Source of the DNA: Christiangramia sp.
Lineage (GTDB): Bacteria > Bacteroidota > Bacteroidia > Flavobacteriales > Flavobacteriaceae
Assembly (NCBI GenBank): GCA_024635735.1
Contig: JAGXII010000123.1
Coordinates: 1-24,228, forward strand
Reading direction: 5' to 3'
DNA: 24,228 nucleotides
Below the pieces are notes generated by a model. The model was not told where the DNA came from and searched no databases. It saw nothing but the letters and a program-made list of their open reading frames with translations. Made by a program: the position numbers and the translations under genes. Every line of letters begins with the position of its first letter. Position 1 is the stretch's first letter. This document shows, in pieces, positions 8,318 through 16,813 of this stretch.

Positions 8318-9064
8318 ATGAAGCTTACATTAAAAATATGGCGTCAAAAAAATGCCGAAGCAAAAGGTAAATTTGTTGATTATCAGATTGACGGAGTCGA
8401 CGGTGATATGTCTTTCCTGGAAATGCTGGATGTTCTTAACGAACAACTGGTAGCCAAAGGCGAAGATACCGTAGAATTTGATCATGACTGCCGTGAAGGT
8501 ATTTGTGGTTCCTGTTCTCTTCAGATAAATGGAGAACCTCACGGGCCTGAGAAACTGGTAGCAACCTGCCAGCTTCATATGCGTTCTTTTAAAGACGGGG
8601 ATACCATTGTAATTGAGCCATTCAGAGCTAAAGCTTTCCCGGTAATTAAAGACCTTGTGGTAGACAGAAGTTCTTTTGACCGTATTCAGCAATCATGGGG
8701 TTATATTTCGGTAAATACTTCCGGAAATACCATCGACGCGAATACAATTCCTGTTGAAAAGGAAAAAGCCGATGCTTCCTTTAATGCTGCGACTTGTATT
8801 GGTTGTGGAGCATGTGTGGCGGCATGTAAAAATGCAAGTGCCATGTTGTTCACCTCGGCAAAAGTATCCCAGTACGCGTTACTCCCTCAGGGCCGCGTGG
8901 AAGCTACTGAACGTGTAAAAGCGATGGTAAGACAGATGGATGAAGAAGGTTTTGGAAACTGTACCAATACCGGTGCATGCGAAATTGAATGTCCTAAAGG
9001 AATTTCTCTTGAAAATATCGCCCGTATGAACCGTGAATTCTTATCGGCGACTACAAAAAGCTAG
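8318..9064 (+). CDS. sdhB: succinate dehydrogenase/fumarate reductase iron-sulfur subunit
   Basis: 248 aa. The N-terminal ferredoxin domain carries the [2Fe-2S] ligands in DCREGICGSC (C58, C63, C66) and ATCQ (C84). The C-terminal domain has CIGCGACVAAC (C160, C163, C166, C170), then C215, C221 and C225 (CTNTGACEIECPKG), which supply the [4Fe-4S] and [3Fe-4S] clusters. It carries electrons from the FAD of SdhA to the hemes of SdhC. It is the last gene of the operon and is followed within 30 bp by a hairpin terminator. Confidence 0.95.
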   Translation: MKLTLKIWRQKNAEAKGKFVDYQIDGVDGDMSFLEMLDVLNEQLVAKGEDTVEFDHDCREGICGSCSLQINGEPHGPEKLVATCQLHMRSFKDGDTIVIEPFRAKAFPVIKDLVVDRSSFDRIQQSWGYISVNTSGNTIDANTIPVEKEKADASFNAATCIGCGACVAACKNASAMLFTSAKVSQYALLPQGRVEATERVKAMVRQMDEEGFGNCTNTGACEIECPKGISLENIARMNREFLSATTKS

Positions 9065-9090
9065 ATTGTTTTTCTTTTAAATATAATTCG

Positions 9091-9122
9091 ATCCCAAATT
9101 CTTTCAGAGTTTGGGATTTTTT
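9091..9122 (+). terminator. rho-independent terminator after sdhB
   Basis: ATCCCAAA at 9091-9098 pairs with TTTGGGAT at 9110-9117. The stem extends inwards by a G-T wobble and two more pairs to 11 bp with a 5-nt loop (9102-9106), and six T residues follow (9117-9122). It closes the sdh operon on the plus strand. Confidence 0.85.
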
Positions 9123-9147
9123 ATGCATCTTAAGTAAAAAGAAGGCC

Positions 9148-10302
9148 ATGATAGAACCTGCGACGATCTCATCAAAATTACCGGGTAGCAAACCCAGTAT
9201 TTTTACCGTAATGAGTAAGATGGCTACAGATCATAATGCCATCAATCTCTCCCAGGGATTTCCGAATTTTGAAACGGACAGAAAGCTAAAAAAGCTCGTA
9301 ACACGGGCCATGAAAAAAGGCTTTAATCAATATCCTCCGGCCAACGGCGTCAGTGAATTGCGAGAGGAAATAGCAGGAAAGATCAACAATCTATATGGCA
9401 GAAATTACGACTGGGAAACCGAGGTGACAGTTACTTCCGGTGCTACCGAAGCACTATACTGCGCGATTTCAGCATTCGTGAAAAAAGATGATGAAGTGAT
9501 AGTCTTTAAACCTGCCTACGACACTTACGAACCCACAATTCAACTTAATGGTGGCAAACCGGTTCAAATACAGTTGAAGGGCCAGGAATACAAAATTGAC
9601 TGGAACGAGGTAGAAAATGCTATTTCTTCCAAAACCAAAATGCTCATTATTAATACTCCGCATAATCCTACAGGAACCGTGCTGACCAGGGAGGATATGG
9701 AAAAGCTACAGATGCTTCTTAGCGATACGAATATTATCCTGCTGAGTGACGAGGTCTATGAACACCTTATATTTGATGGGATACCCCATGAAAGCGCTTG
9801 TAAATTTCCAGATCTTGCTGAAAGATCCATCGTTTGCTCTTCATTTGGCAAAACATTTCATAATACCGGCTGGAAAACAGGTTATTGCGTAGCCCCTCAG
9901 CATCTTATGAAGGAGGTCAGAAAAATTCATGAACTCACTACATTTTCAGTGAACCACCCCATGCAGAAGGCTTATGCTGAATATCTCAAAAAGCCAAAGC
10001 ACTATCTCGAACTCTCATCTTTTTATCAGAATAAACGGGATCTTTTTCTTAACCTGATAAGGCCCTCCAGGTTTAGTTTCACCCCATCAAGTGGAACTTA
10101 TTTTCAGCTTTTAAATTTTTCGGAAATTACAGATGAAAATGATGTGGAATTTGCTGAACGTCTGGTAAAGGAATATAATCTTGCTTCAATTCCGGTTTCG
10201 GTTTTTAATATCGACCAAAAGGATCATAAGCAACTTCGATTCTGTTTTGCGAAAACCGATGAGACCCTGGAACAAGCTGCAGAAATTTTATGTAAACTAT
10301 AA
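9148..10302 (+). CDS. methionine-type aminotransferase (YbdL family, PLP-dependent class I)
   Basis: 384 aa. A fold-type I PLP aminotransferase of the kynurenine/methionine aminotransferase group, cytoplasmic, probably converting methionine (or aromatic or kynurenine substrates) with a 2-oxo acid acceptor. INLSQGFPNFETD near residue 32 and QYPPANGVSELREEIA near 61 are typical. PLP contacts are N173 (PHNPTG), D201 and Y204 (SDEVYEH), and the Schiff-base lysine is K235 (SSFGKTFHNTGWKTGY). The substrate-carboxylate arginine is probably in KQLRFCFAK near the C-terminus. It is the first of three closely packed genes; the pdeM ATG starts one base after its stop. The exact substrate cannot be read from sequence. 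Confidence 0.88.
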   Translation: MIEPATISSKLPGSKPSIFTVMSKMATDHNAINLSQGFPNFETDRKLKKLVTRAMKKGFNQYPPANGVSELREEIAGKINNLYGRNYDWETEVTVTSGATEALYCAISAFVKKDDEVIVFKPAYDTYEPTIQLNGGKPVQIQLKGQEYKIDWNEVENAISSKTKMLIINTPHNPTGTVLTREDMEKLQMLLSDTNIILLSDEVYEHLIFDGIPHESACKFPDLAERSIVCSSFGKTFHNTGWKTGYCVAPQHLMKEVRKIHELTTFSVNHPMQKAYAEYLKKPKHYLELSSFYQNKRDLFLNLIRPSRFSFTPSSGTYFQLLNFSEITDENDVEFAERLVKEYNLASIPVSVFNIDQKDHKQLRFCFAKTDETLEQAAEILCKL

Positions 10303-10303
10303 A

Positions 10304-10939
10304 ATGAACATAAACATTCAGGTTCGCAATACAGATTTCGTCTTACATCCTTCCGGGGCAACTTACTGGCCAGAACGGGAAATATTGCTCATCGCCGATG
10401 TTCATTTAGGTAAAGTATCACACTTTAGAAAACACGGAAGTGCCGTTCCAATAGAAGCCATCGACAATAATTTCAGAAAAATGGATCAGCTTTTGAAAGA
10501 ATTTGATCCGGAACACATCGTTTTTTTAGGAGATCTCTTTCATAGTTCTCTGAATATTGAATGGGAACTTTTTGCCGACTGGAAGACGAATTTGGATCAA
10601 CAGGTACATTTGGTTGCCGGTAATCATGATATTATCTCTCCGCTGAAATATCAAACCCTGGGAATATCCATATTTTCAGATTTGAAGATTGAGAATTTCC
10701 ATTTGAGCCACCATCCTGAGGAAAAAGAAAATTTATTTAATATTTGTGGTCATATACATCCAGGGTTTAAAATGCGTGGCTCCGGAAAGCAAGTATTAAA
10801 ACTTCGCTGTTTTTTTATGAAAAATAATCAAATGATCATGCCGGCATTTGGTGAATTTACCGGGAATTATTTCATGAAACCTGAGGAAGAAGATCTCATT
10901 TTTGCAATTACGGGAAAAGAAGTAATTTTAGTAAACTAA
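10304..10939 (+). CDS. pdeM: PdeM-like metallophosphoesterase (ligase-associated DNA damage response family)
   Basis: 211 aa from the ATG at 10304, one base after the aminotransferase stop; a longer reading from 10181 would lie inside that gene. Calcineurin-like phosphoesterase motifs occur in order: ADVHLGKVSHFRKHG (D32, H34), FLGDLFHS (G76-D77), AGNHD (106-109), a His near 136 (LSHHP) and GHIHPG (149-154), then PAFGEFTG. The LGKxxxFRxxG context and the length match PdeM, the nuclease/phosphodiesterase usually encoded beside a DNA ligase, an exonuclease and an Lhr-type helicase in DNA-repair clusters. None of those partners is in this window. The substrate here is inferred from family only. 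Confidence 0.82.
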   Translation: MNINIQVRNTDFVLHPSGATYWPEREILLIADVHLGKVSHFRKHGSAVPIEAIDNNFRKMDQLLKEFDPEHIVFLGDLFHSSLNIEWELFADWKTNLDQQVHLVAGNHDIISPLKYQTLGISIFSDLKIENFHLSHHPEEKENLFNICGHIHPGFKMRGSGKQVLKLRCFFMKNNQMIMPAFGEFTGNYFMKPEEEDLIFAITGKEVILVN

Positions 10940-10951
10940 TCTGCTATTACC

Positions 10952-11740
10952 ATGATCAAACGTCTTGCGATATTCAATTTTTTATCGGTCATCCTTAATA
11001 TTGTAATTAGCTATCTCTCACAAACCGGGATATTCAACGGGAATACTATGGGAAGTTTAAGCCATAAATATTCCAACCTCTTTACTCCTGCAGATTATGC
11101 TTTTTCAATTTGGGGCATTATTTATATTGGCCTGCTCGCGTTCTCAGGATTCATGCTTCATCAGGCCTTTACTAATGGTAAATACACCATTTTCATTCAG
11201 AAAACTTCCTACTGGTTTATATTGGCAAATATCGCCACCTGCCTTTGGGTATTCGCCTGGCTTTATGAATATACAGGCGTATCGGTAATACTCATGTTTT
11301 TAATACTCACCAAACTTTTAAAAATCATTATTAATAATGATATGGAACTCTGGGACGCTCCAATCCAGATCATTGCGTTTTACTGGTGGCCTATTTGCCT
11401 TTATTCAGGATGGATAAGCGTGGCCGTAATAGCAAATATGGCTTCATATCTAAATGTAATAGGTTGGGACGAGGCGGTATTCAGCGAAGTGGAATGGACC
11501 ATAATCATGATCGCCGTGGCCGTGATTATTAATCTCTTAATGATTTATCTCAGAAATATGCGGGAATTTGCTGCTGTGGGAATATGGGCATTAGTCGCCA
11601 TTTATATAAGACATGCAGATCAATATGATCAAATCGCCTGGACAGCACTGGCAGGAGCCGGCCTGCTTCTTTTGAACATTGCCTATCACGGTTTTATTAA
11701 TCGAAAAACCAATCCTTTGTATAGACTGCTTAAAGACTGA
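10952..11740 (+). CDS. TspO/MBR-related tryptophan-rich membrane protein
   Basis: 262 aa, strongly hydrophobic, about seven or eight membrane segments. The segment NLFTPADYAFSIWGIIYIGL (residues 42-61) and many tryptophans resemble the longer TspO-like (tryptophan-rich sensory protein) family common in Bacteroidota, which is nearly twice the size of classical five-helix TspO (about 160 aa). Classical members bind porphyrins or sterols; no ligand can be claimed here. The gene follows pdeM by 12 bp, as third gene of the operon. Its stop at 11738-11740 directly abuts the stop of the convergent oxidoreductase gene, leaving no intergenic base. Confidence 0.65.
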   Translation: MIKRLAIFNFLSVILNIVISYLSQTGIFNGNTMGSLSHKYSNLFTPADYAFSIWGIIYIGLLAFSGFMLHQAFTNGKYTIFIQKTSYWFILANIATCLWVFAWLYEYTGVSVILMFLILTKLLKIIINNDMELWDAPIQIIAFYWWPICLYSGWISVAVIANMASYLNVIGWDEAVFSEVEWTIIMIAVAVIINLLMIYLRNMREFAAVGIWALVAIYIRHADQYDQIAWTALAGAGLLLLNIAYHGFINRKTNPLYRLLKD

Positions 11741-13096
11741 TTAAAGCATCGATTTAATATCACCAGCCCAGCTAGGATAGGAGAAGATCATCCCTTTAAG
11801 GGTTTCACAATCCAGTTCTCCGCACATAGCCATCACAAACATATTGATCATTTCACTGGCTTCTGAACTAACCAAATGTGCACCCAGAACCAGTCCGCTC
11901 TTTTTGTCTACAATGGTTTTGAAAGCATAATAACTATCATTGATCCTTTTTGAATTGAACCATTCCGGCACATTTTTCATGGAAACATGAAAATCGTATC
12001 CTTTTTCTTTTGCCTGTTTTTCATTTAATCCTACGGAAGCAAGATTAGGAATTGTAAATACTACCGAAGGCTGAGGAGGAAAATCAACAGTTTTAGCCCT
12101 GTCCTTTTTCAGAATATTAGCCGCGACAATTCGTGCTTCCTGGGAAGCCAAAGGAGTTAAAGGCAAACCTTCACTTGCGGCAACATCCCCGCAGGCGTAC
12201 ACATTCTTATTTGAAGGACTTTGCAGATGTTCATTCACCGTAATACCCTTTTTCGAAAATTCAACATTCCCTTTTTCAAGATCGAGTTCATCAATAGACG
12301 GGATACGACCGGCGGCATTTACTACCAGTTTAGCCTTAACAGTGATTTGTTTTCCATTTTGATCGGCTTTAACCCGATAATTTGTTTGAAGTTTCTCTAT
12401 CTCCGTTGCCTGGGCATTAAAAATAAATTTGATTCCTATATCTTCTGAAGCCTGTTGAAGGTACCTCACCATATCTTCATCAAAATTATAAAGCGCTCTC
12501 GCTTCGGCATCCATTACCGTAACATTTACTCCGCAGCGTGCAGCGATATGAGCGAATTCCATCCCAATATACCCTGCTCCAATAAAGATCATGCTTTCGG
12601 GTAAATCCTCCAGTTCCAGAAAATCATCACTTATAATTGGAAGGTTTCTTCCCGGAATTGGCAATTCCAGAGGTTTATTTCCGGTAGCGATAACGATCTT
12701 CTTAGCTTTTACGGTTTTCCCCTCAACAGAAAGAGTATTTTCATCAAGGAATTTCGGGGATTGATGGTACATTTTGATTCCGCGAGATTCAAGATCTTTC
12801 TCTGTCACAGCAGGAACAGCACCGGTGAAGGTCTTCTTGAATTGCATGAGATCATTCCAACTGATTTCAGGCATTTTTGTGATGCCCTTCCCTTTCATTT
12901 TTTCAGCCCGATCTATAATTTCCGTAAGCCCAACCAAAACTTTTTTAGGATCACATCCTCTGTTCGGGCAGGTCCCGCCAAATTCCCGATTATCGGCAAT
13001 TGCTACTTTTAATCCTTCTGCTACACATTCTTTCGCAACACTTTTACCCGCAGTACCGGTACCTATTACAAACACATCAAATTCCTCGAAGCTCAT
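11741..13096 (-). CDS. FAD-dependent disulfide-reductase-family oxidoreductase (class I), altered C-terminal dyad
   Basis: 451 aa from the ATG at 13096; a TTG six codons upstream (13114) is a weaker choice. The fold is that of dihydrolipoamide dehydrogenase, glutathione reductase and mercuric reductase. FAD-binding VIGTGTAGKS begins near residue 11. The redox disulfide is C43/C48 in GGTCPNRGCDPKK, followed by TGNKPLELPIPG, the NAD(P)-binding IFIGAGYIGMEFAH and YACGDVAASEGLPLTPLA. The C-terminal motif, HPTxxE in dihydrolipoamide dehydrogenase and glutathione reductase, reads YPSWAGD (from residue 440), so the catalytic His-Glu pair is absent. Substrate is unknown; it stands alone, not near a 2-oxoacid dehydrogenase complex. 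It is divergent from mfd. Confidence 0.85.
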   Translation of the reverse strand: MSFEEFDVFVIGTGTAGKSVAKECVAEGLKVAIADNREFGGTCPNRGCDPKKVLVGLTEIIDRAEKMKGKGITKMPEISWNDLMQFKKTFTGAVPAVTEKDLESRGIKMYHQSPKFLDENTLSVEGKTVKAKKIVIATGNKPLELPIPGRNLPIISDDFLELEDLPESMIFIGAGYIGMEFAHIAARCGVNVTVMDAEARALYNFDEDMVRYLQQASEDIGIKFIFNAQATEIEKLQTNYRVKADQNGKQITVKAKLVVNAAGRIPSIDELDLEKGNVEFSKKGITVNEHLQSPSNKNVYACGDVAASEGLPLTPLASQEARIVAANILKKDRAKTVDFPPQPSVVFTIPNLASVGLNEKQAKEKGYDFHVSMKNVPEWFNSKRINDSYYAFKTIVDKKSGLVLGAHLVSSEASEMINMFVMAMCGELDCETLKGMIFSYPSWAGDIKSML

Positions 13097-13203
13097 ATTC
13101 TTATTGAATTTCAATGAAAATACCCATCTTACTGCGGAATATGCGTTATAAAAATGGTAAAAATGGGCAAATGCTATTTAATCGTTAAAAATCAATTAAC
13201 TGG

Positions 13204-13234
13204 TTGTAAGGCAATTTAGAGGAAATTATCTTTG
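13204..13234 (+). promoter_or_regulatory. mfd: promoter of mfd (leaderless transcript likely)
   Basis: TTG at 13204-13206 and TATCTTTG at 13227-13234 (exact TAnnTTTG) are 20 bp apart, the same spacing as at sdh. The -7 box ends only five bases before the mfd ATG at 13240, so transcription should begin at or within two bases of the start codon. Confidence 0.6.
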
Positions 13235-13239
13235 CAGCA

Positions 13240-16200
13240 ATGAGTACAAGTCTTATCGCCCAAAATTTTGCACGGTCCCCGCAACAGCAGGAATTGAGCA
13301 CTGCTATTGCCCCCTTCGACTCCGCTCAGGACGAAAAAATCAAACACATCCATTTAAAAGGCCTGGTAGGTTCAGCACTTTCTTTTGTTGTGGCCAATGC
13401 TTTTAAGGAATCTGACCATCCTTTTTTGATGATCTTCAATGACAAGGAGGAAGCCGCATACTATCTAAACGATTTGGAGCAGCTGGTGGGTGAAAAGAAT
13501 GTACTTTTTTATCCGGGTAGTTATCGAAGGCCTTATCAAATTGAAGAGACAGACAATGCCAATGTGCTGTTAAGGGCTGAAGTTTTAAACCGGATTAATT
13601 CCAGAAAAAAACCTGCTTTAATTGTCACTTATCCGGACGCGCTTTTTGAAAAAGTGGTTACCCGCAAGGAACTTGACAAAAGCACGTTAAAGATCTCGGT
13701 AGGCGATGAATTATCTATCGACTTTATAAATGAGGTGTTATTCGAATACCAATTCAAAAGGGTTGATTTTGTCACTGAACCGGGAGAATTTTCTGTCCGC
13801 GGAGGTATCATCGATGTATTTTCATTTTCTCATGATGAACCCTATCGTATTGAATTTTTTGGCGATGAAGTGGACAGCATCAGAACTTTTGATGTAGAGA
13901 CTCAGCTTTCTACAGATAAAAAGAAGAAGATCTCTGTAATGCCAAATGTCGAGAACAAGCATCTTGACGAGGTAAGAGAAAGTTTTTTGAAATACATTTC
14001 TGCTAAAACCGTAGTTTTCATAAAAAATCTCGACCTGCTTTCAGCACAAACAGATAAACTTTTCAAAAAAGCAGAGGAAGCTTTTAAGGAACTTTCAGAA
14101 GATGTAAATCACAGTGCACCAAAAGAACTTTTTTGTAACGGAGAACTTATCAAAAAACAGCTGCTGGACTATTCAACAATAGAATTGAGCAATCAGGCAT
14201 TTTTGCAGGCAGAAACTCTAATTCAATTCAATACAAAGCCTCAGCCGTCTTTCAATAAACAATTTGAACTACTGATTGAAAACCTTATTGAAAATCAGGA
14301 AGCCGGGTATAGCAATTTCATCTGTTGCGTAAGCGAACAGCAGGCGAAACGATTTCATGATATTTTTGAGGATCAGGAAAAGCAGGTGAAATATCAAACG
14401 CCGATTTTTTCCATGTTTCAGGGATTTATAGATGAAGATTCTAAAACGGTTTGTTATACCGATCATCAGATCTTTGAACGTTACCATAAATTTCATCTGA
14501 AAAATGGTTATGCCAAGAAACAGGCGATCACTTTAAAGGAACTTACAAATCTGGAAATCGGTGATTATGTAACTCATATTGACCATGGAATTGGGAAGTT
14601 TGGAGGATTACAAAAAATTGATGTTGAAGGGAAAAAGCAAGAAGCGATAAAACTGATCTATGGCGAGCGAGATATTCTTTACCTGAGTATTCATTCACTT
14701 CATAAGATATCCAAATTCAACGGGAAAGACGGGAAACCACCTAAAATATACAAGCTAGGAAGCAATGCCTGGAAAAATCTTAAGAAAAAGACCAAAGCAC
14801 GTGTTAAACATATTGCTTATGACCTAATCAAGTTATACGCAAAGCGAAGGCTTGAAAAAGGATTTAAATATGATCCCGATTCTTATTTACAGCATGAGCT
14901 GGAAGCTTCTTTCATGTATGAAGACACGCCAGACCAAAGTTCAGCAACCGCGGCGGTAAAAGCCGATATGGAAAATGAGCGCCCTATGGACAGGCTGGTA
15001 TGCGGGGATGTAGGTTTTGGAAAGACTGAAGTCGCGATTCGTGCAGCATTCAAGGCTGTAGACAATAACAAACAGGTAGCAGTGCTGGTCCCTACCACCA
15101 TCCTGGCATTTCAGCATCACCAGACCTTTACAGAACGTCTAAAAGATTTTCCTGTTAGGATAGATTATCTGAACCGTTTTAGAACCGCAAAAGAACGAAG
15201 AGAAACCCTTGCCGATCTTGAAAATGGAAAGGTCGATATTATCATTGGGACTCATCAACTGGTTAATAAAGCCGTGAAATTTAAAGATCTGGGACTCCTT
15301 GTAGTGGATGAAGAGCAGAAATTTGGAGTAGCTGTAAAAGATAAATTGAAAACTATCAGGGAAAATGTAGATACCTTAACCCTTACGGCGACTCCTATTC
15401 CCAGGACCTTACAGTTCAGTTTGATGGCGGCACGTGACCTTTCGACCATCACTACTCCTCCGCCCAACCGTTATCCTATTGAGACGAACGTGATACGATT
15501 TTCTGAAGAAACTATTCGTGATGCGATTTCGTATGAGATCCAGCGTGGAGGTCAGGTATTTTTCATTCACAACAGGGTTGAGAATATTAAAGAAGTAGCC
15601 GGCATGATCCAGAGATTGGTTCCCGATGCTAAGATTGGTGTAGGTCATGGACAAATGGAAGGTAAAAAGCTGGAAAAATTAATGCTTAGCTTTATAAATG
15701 GAGAATTCGACGTTTTGGTCTCAACAACTATTGTGGAAAGCGGACTTGATGTTTCAGAAGCGAACACTATTTTTATTAATAATGCCAACAATTTTGGACT
15801 TTCTGATCTTCACCAGATGCGGGGTCGTGTAGGCCGAAGCAATAAAAAGGCTTTTTGCTATTTTATCACGCCGCCTTATTCCGCGATGACCGAAGATGCA
15901 CGGAAACGTATCACGGCTCTTGAGCAGTTCTCAGACCTTGGCAGCGGATTCAATATCGCGATGAAAGACCTTGAAATTCGTGGTGCTGGCGACCTGTTAG
16001 GCGGCGAGCAAAGCGGATTTATAAATGATATTGGTTTTGATACCTACCAGAAGATCCTGAACGAGGCAATCGAGGAATTAAAGGAAAATGAGTTCAGAGA
16101 TCTGTATGCCCAAACTGAAGATCTGGAACATAAGGATTTTGTGAAGGACACTCAGATAGATACCGATTTTGAATTGCTGTTCCCTGATGATTATATCAAT

Positions 16201-16632
16201 AATATTACCGAAAGGCTGAATCTTTATACCAAGCTGAATGAACTAAAGTCTGAGGAGGAACTTCAGAAATTTGAGGAAGAGCTGGTGGATAGATTTGGAG
16301 AGCTCCCCACACAGGCGGTAGACCTCCTTAATTCGGTTAGAATTAAATGGATCGCTTCTCATATTGGACTTGAAAGGGTGATTATGAAAAAGGGCAAATT
16401 CGTTGGTTATTTTATTTCTGATCAGAAATCTAGATTCTACCAGACAGGTAATTTCACTAAGATCCTTCAGTATGTTCAAACACACTCTCAAACCTGCAAG
16501 ATGAAGGAAAAAGAAACCAGAAACGGCCTCCGTTTACTGCTGACTTTTGAAAAAATTACTTCTGTTGAAAAAGCACTTAAAGTTTTGCAGCCCCTGGATT
16601 TTAGAGAGAAGAAAGAAGAGGTTGTGGGCTGA
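13240..16632 (+). CDS. mfd: transcription-repair coupling factor Mfd
   Basis: 1130 aa, the usual size. Mfd is an ATP-driven DNA translocase that removes stalled RNA polymerase and recruits UvrA to lesions. In order: UvrB-like N-terminal modules (PGSYRRPYQIEETDNANVLLR, then PGEFSVRGGIIDVFS); the RNA-polymerase interacting domain near residues 436-500 (GDYVTHIDHGIGKFGG); the RecG-like translocase with Walker A CGDVGFGKT at 588-596, the DEEQKFGV motif II at 690-697 and TATPIPRTL; the motifs RGAGDLLGGEQSG, and a TRCF domain at the C-terminus. Residues 25-32 (PFDSAQDE) are encoded by a dispersed-repeat sequence and look inserted. The stop codon TGA (16630-16632) lies at the edge of a repeat cluster. 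The start fits the family N-terminus and the promoter position. Confidence 0.97.
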   Translation: MSTSLIAQNFARSPQQQELSTAIAPFDSAQDEKIKHIHLKGLVGSALSFVVANAFKESDHPFLMIFNDKEEAAYYLNDLEQLVGEKNVLFYPGSYRRPYQIEETDNANVLLRAEVLNRINSRKKPALIVTYPDALFEKVVTRKELDKSTLKISVGDELSIDFINEVLFEYQFKRVDFVTEPGEFSVRGGIIDVFSFSHDEPYRIEFFGDEVDSIRTFDVETQLSTDKKKKISVMPNVENKHLDEVRESFLKYISAKTVVFIKNLDLLSAQTDKLFKKAEEAFKELSEDVNHSAPKELFCNGELIKKQLLDYSTIELSNQAFLQAETLIQFNTKPQPSFNKQFELLIENLIENQEAGYSNFICCVSEQQAKRFHDIFEDQEKQVKYQTPIFSMFQGFIDEDSKTVCYTDHQIFERYHKFHLKNGYAKKQAITLKELTNLEIGDYVTHIDHGIGKFGGLQKIDVEGKKQEAIKLIYGERDILYLSIHSLHKISKFNGKDGKPPKIYKLGSNAWKNLKKKTKARVKHIAYDLIKLYAKRRLEKGFKYDPDSYLQHELEASFMYEDTPDQSSATAAVKADMENERPMDRLVCGDVGFGKTEVAIRAAFKAVDNNKQVAVLVPTTILAFQHHQTFTERLKDFPVRIDYLNRFRTAKERRETLADLENGKVDIIIGTHQLVNKAVKFKDLGLLVVDEEQKFGVAVKDKLKTIRENVDTLTLTATPIPRTLQFSLMAARDLSTITTPPPNRYPIETNVIRFSEETIRDAISYEIQRGGQVFFIHNRVENIKEVAGMIQRLVPDAKIGVGHGQMEGKKLEKLMLSFINGEFDVLVSTTIVESGLDVSEANTIFINNANNFGLSDLHQMRGRVGRSNKKAFCYFITPPYSAMTEDARKRITALEQFSDLGSGFNIAMKDLEIRGAGDLLGGEQSGFINDIGFDTYQKILNEAIEELKENEFRDLYAQTEDLEHKDFVKDTQIDTDFELLFPDDYINNITERLNLYTKLNELKSEEELQKFEEELVDRFGELPTQAVDLLNSVRIKWIASHIGLERVIMKKGKFVGYFISDQKSRFYQTGNFTKILQYVQTHSQTCKMKEKETRNGLRLLLTFEKITSVEKALKVLQPLDFREKKEEVVG
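13312..13335 (-). repeat. dispersed palindromic repeat inside the mfd coding sequence
   Basis: The plus strand reads CCCTTCGACTCCGCTCAGG followed by ACGAA; its complement, CCTGAGCGGAGTCGAAGGG, is a motif I know as a very common dispersed intergenic repeat in Bacteroidota and other phyla. Here it is translated in frame as PFDSAQDE at residues 25-32 of Mfd. Identification rests on memory of the motif, not on a search. Confidence 0.6.
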
Positions 16633-16641
16633 CACTTCCGG
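16628..16641 (-). repeat. partial copy of the two-hairpin repeat end, overlapping the mfd stop
   Basis: GCTGACACTTCCGG begins at 16628 and GCTGACCCTTCCGT at 16654; the two 14-mers differ at only two positions. The first supplies the TGA stop codon of mfd and seems to be a truncated neighbour of the full repeat 26 bp further on. Confidence 0.5.
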
Positions 16642-16653
16642 GGAAATATGAAG

Positions 16654-16700
16654 CTGACCCTTCCGTCACACCTTAGGCGCGACATCTTCCCAGAGGGAAG
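16654..16700 (-). repeat. two-hairpin REP-like repeat, minus orientation, 3' of mfd
   Basis: Read on the minus strand: hairpin CTTCCC-TCT-GGGAAG (perfect 6-bp stem), AT, then GTCGCGCC-TAA-GGTGTGAC (8-bp stem with two G-U wobbles), then GGAAGGGTCAGC. The wobble pairs hold only on the minus-strand RNA, so that is the proper orientation. Architecture matches the two plus-strand copies at 16758 and 17185: hairpin, T, GTC...GAC hairpin, G-rich tail ending in GTC. Confidence 0.7.
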
Positions 16701-16757
16701 AAAAGGGAAGGTGCTTTTTGTAATAGAGTTTAGAATTTATTAAAATATAGTTTTTAG

Positions 16758-16810
16758 GCTCCACTCCAAAAAATTAGGAGGGGTGTCCGCCAGAGGTGGA
16801 CGGGGATGTC
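16758..16810 (+). repeat. two-hairpin REP-like repeat, left copy beside the DUF559 gene
   Basis: CTCCACTCC, an A/T loop and AGGAGGGG form the first hairpin (one mismatch); T; GTCCGCC-AGA-GGTGGAC forms the second (7-bp stem, one G-U); the tail GGGGATGTC follows. It ends four bases before the stop codon of the DUF559 gene (16814-16816). Confidence 0.75.
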
Positions 16811-16813
16811 AGA

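Noticed and set aside
10181..10303. Upstream extension of the PdeM frame from 10181
   Set aside because: It lies inside the aminotransferase coding region, and the family N-terminus fits the ATG at 10304.
11100..11290. Small plus-strand ORFs overlapping the TspO-like gene and other shadow frames (for example within sdhA and mfd)
   Set aside because: They lie wholly inside well-supported genes in other frames and show no recognisable protein features.
13097..13114. TTG start at 13114 for the flavin oxidoreductase
   Set aside because: The ATG at 13096 lies six codons downstream, directly before the conserved FAD-binding strand.
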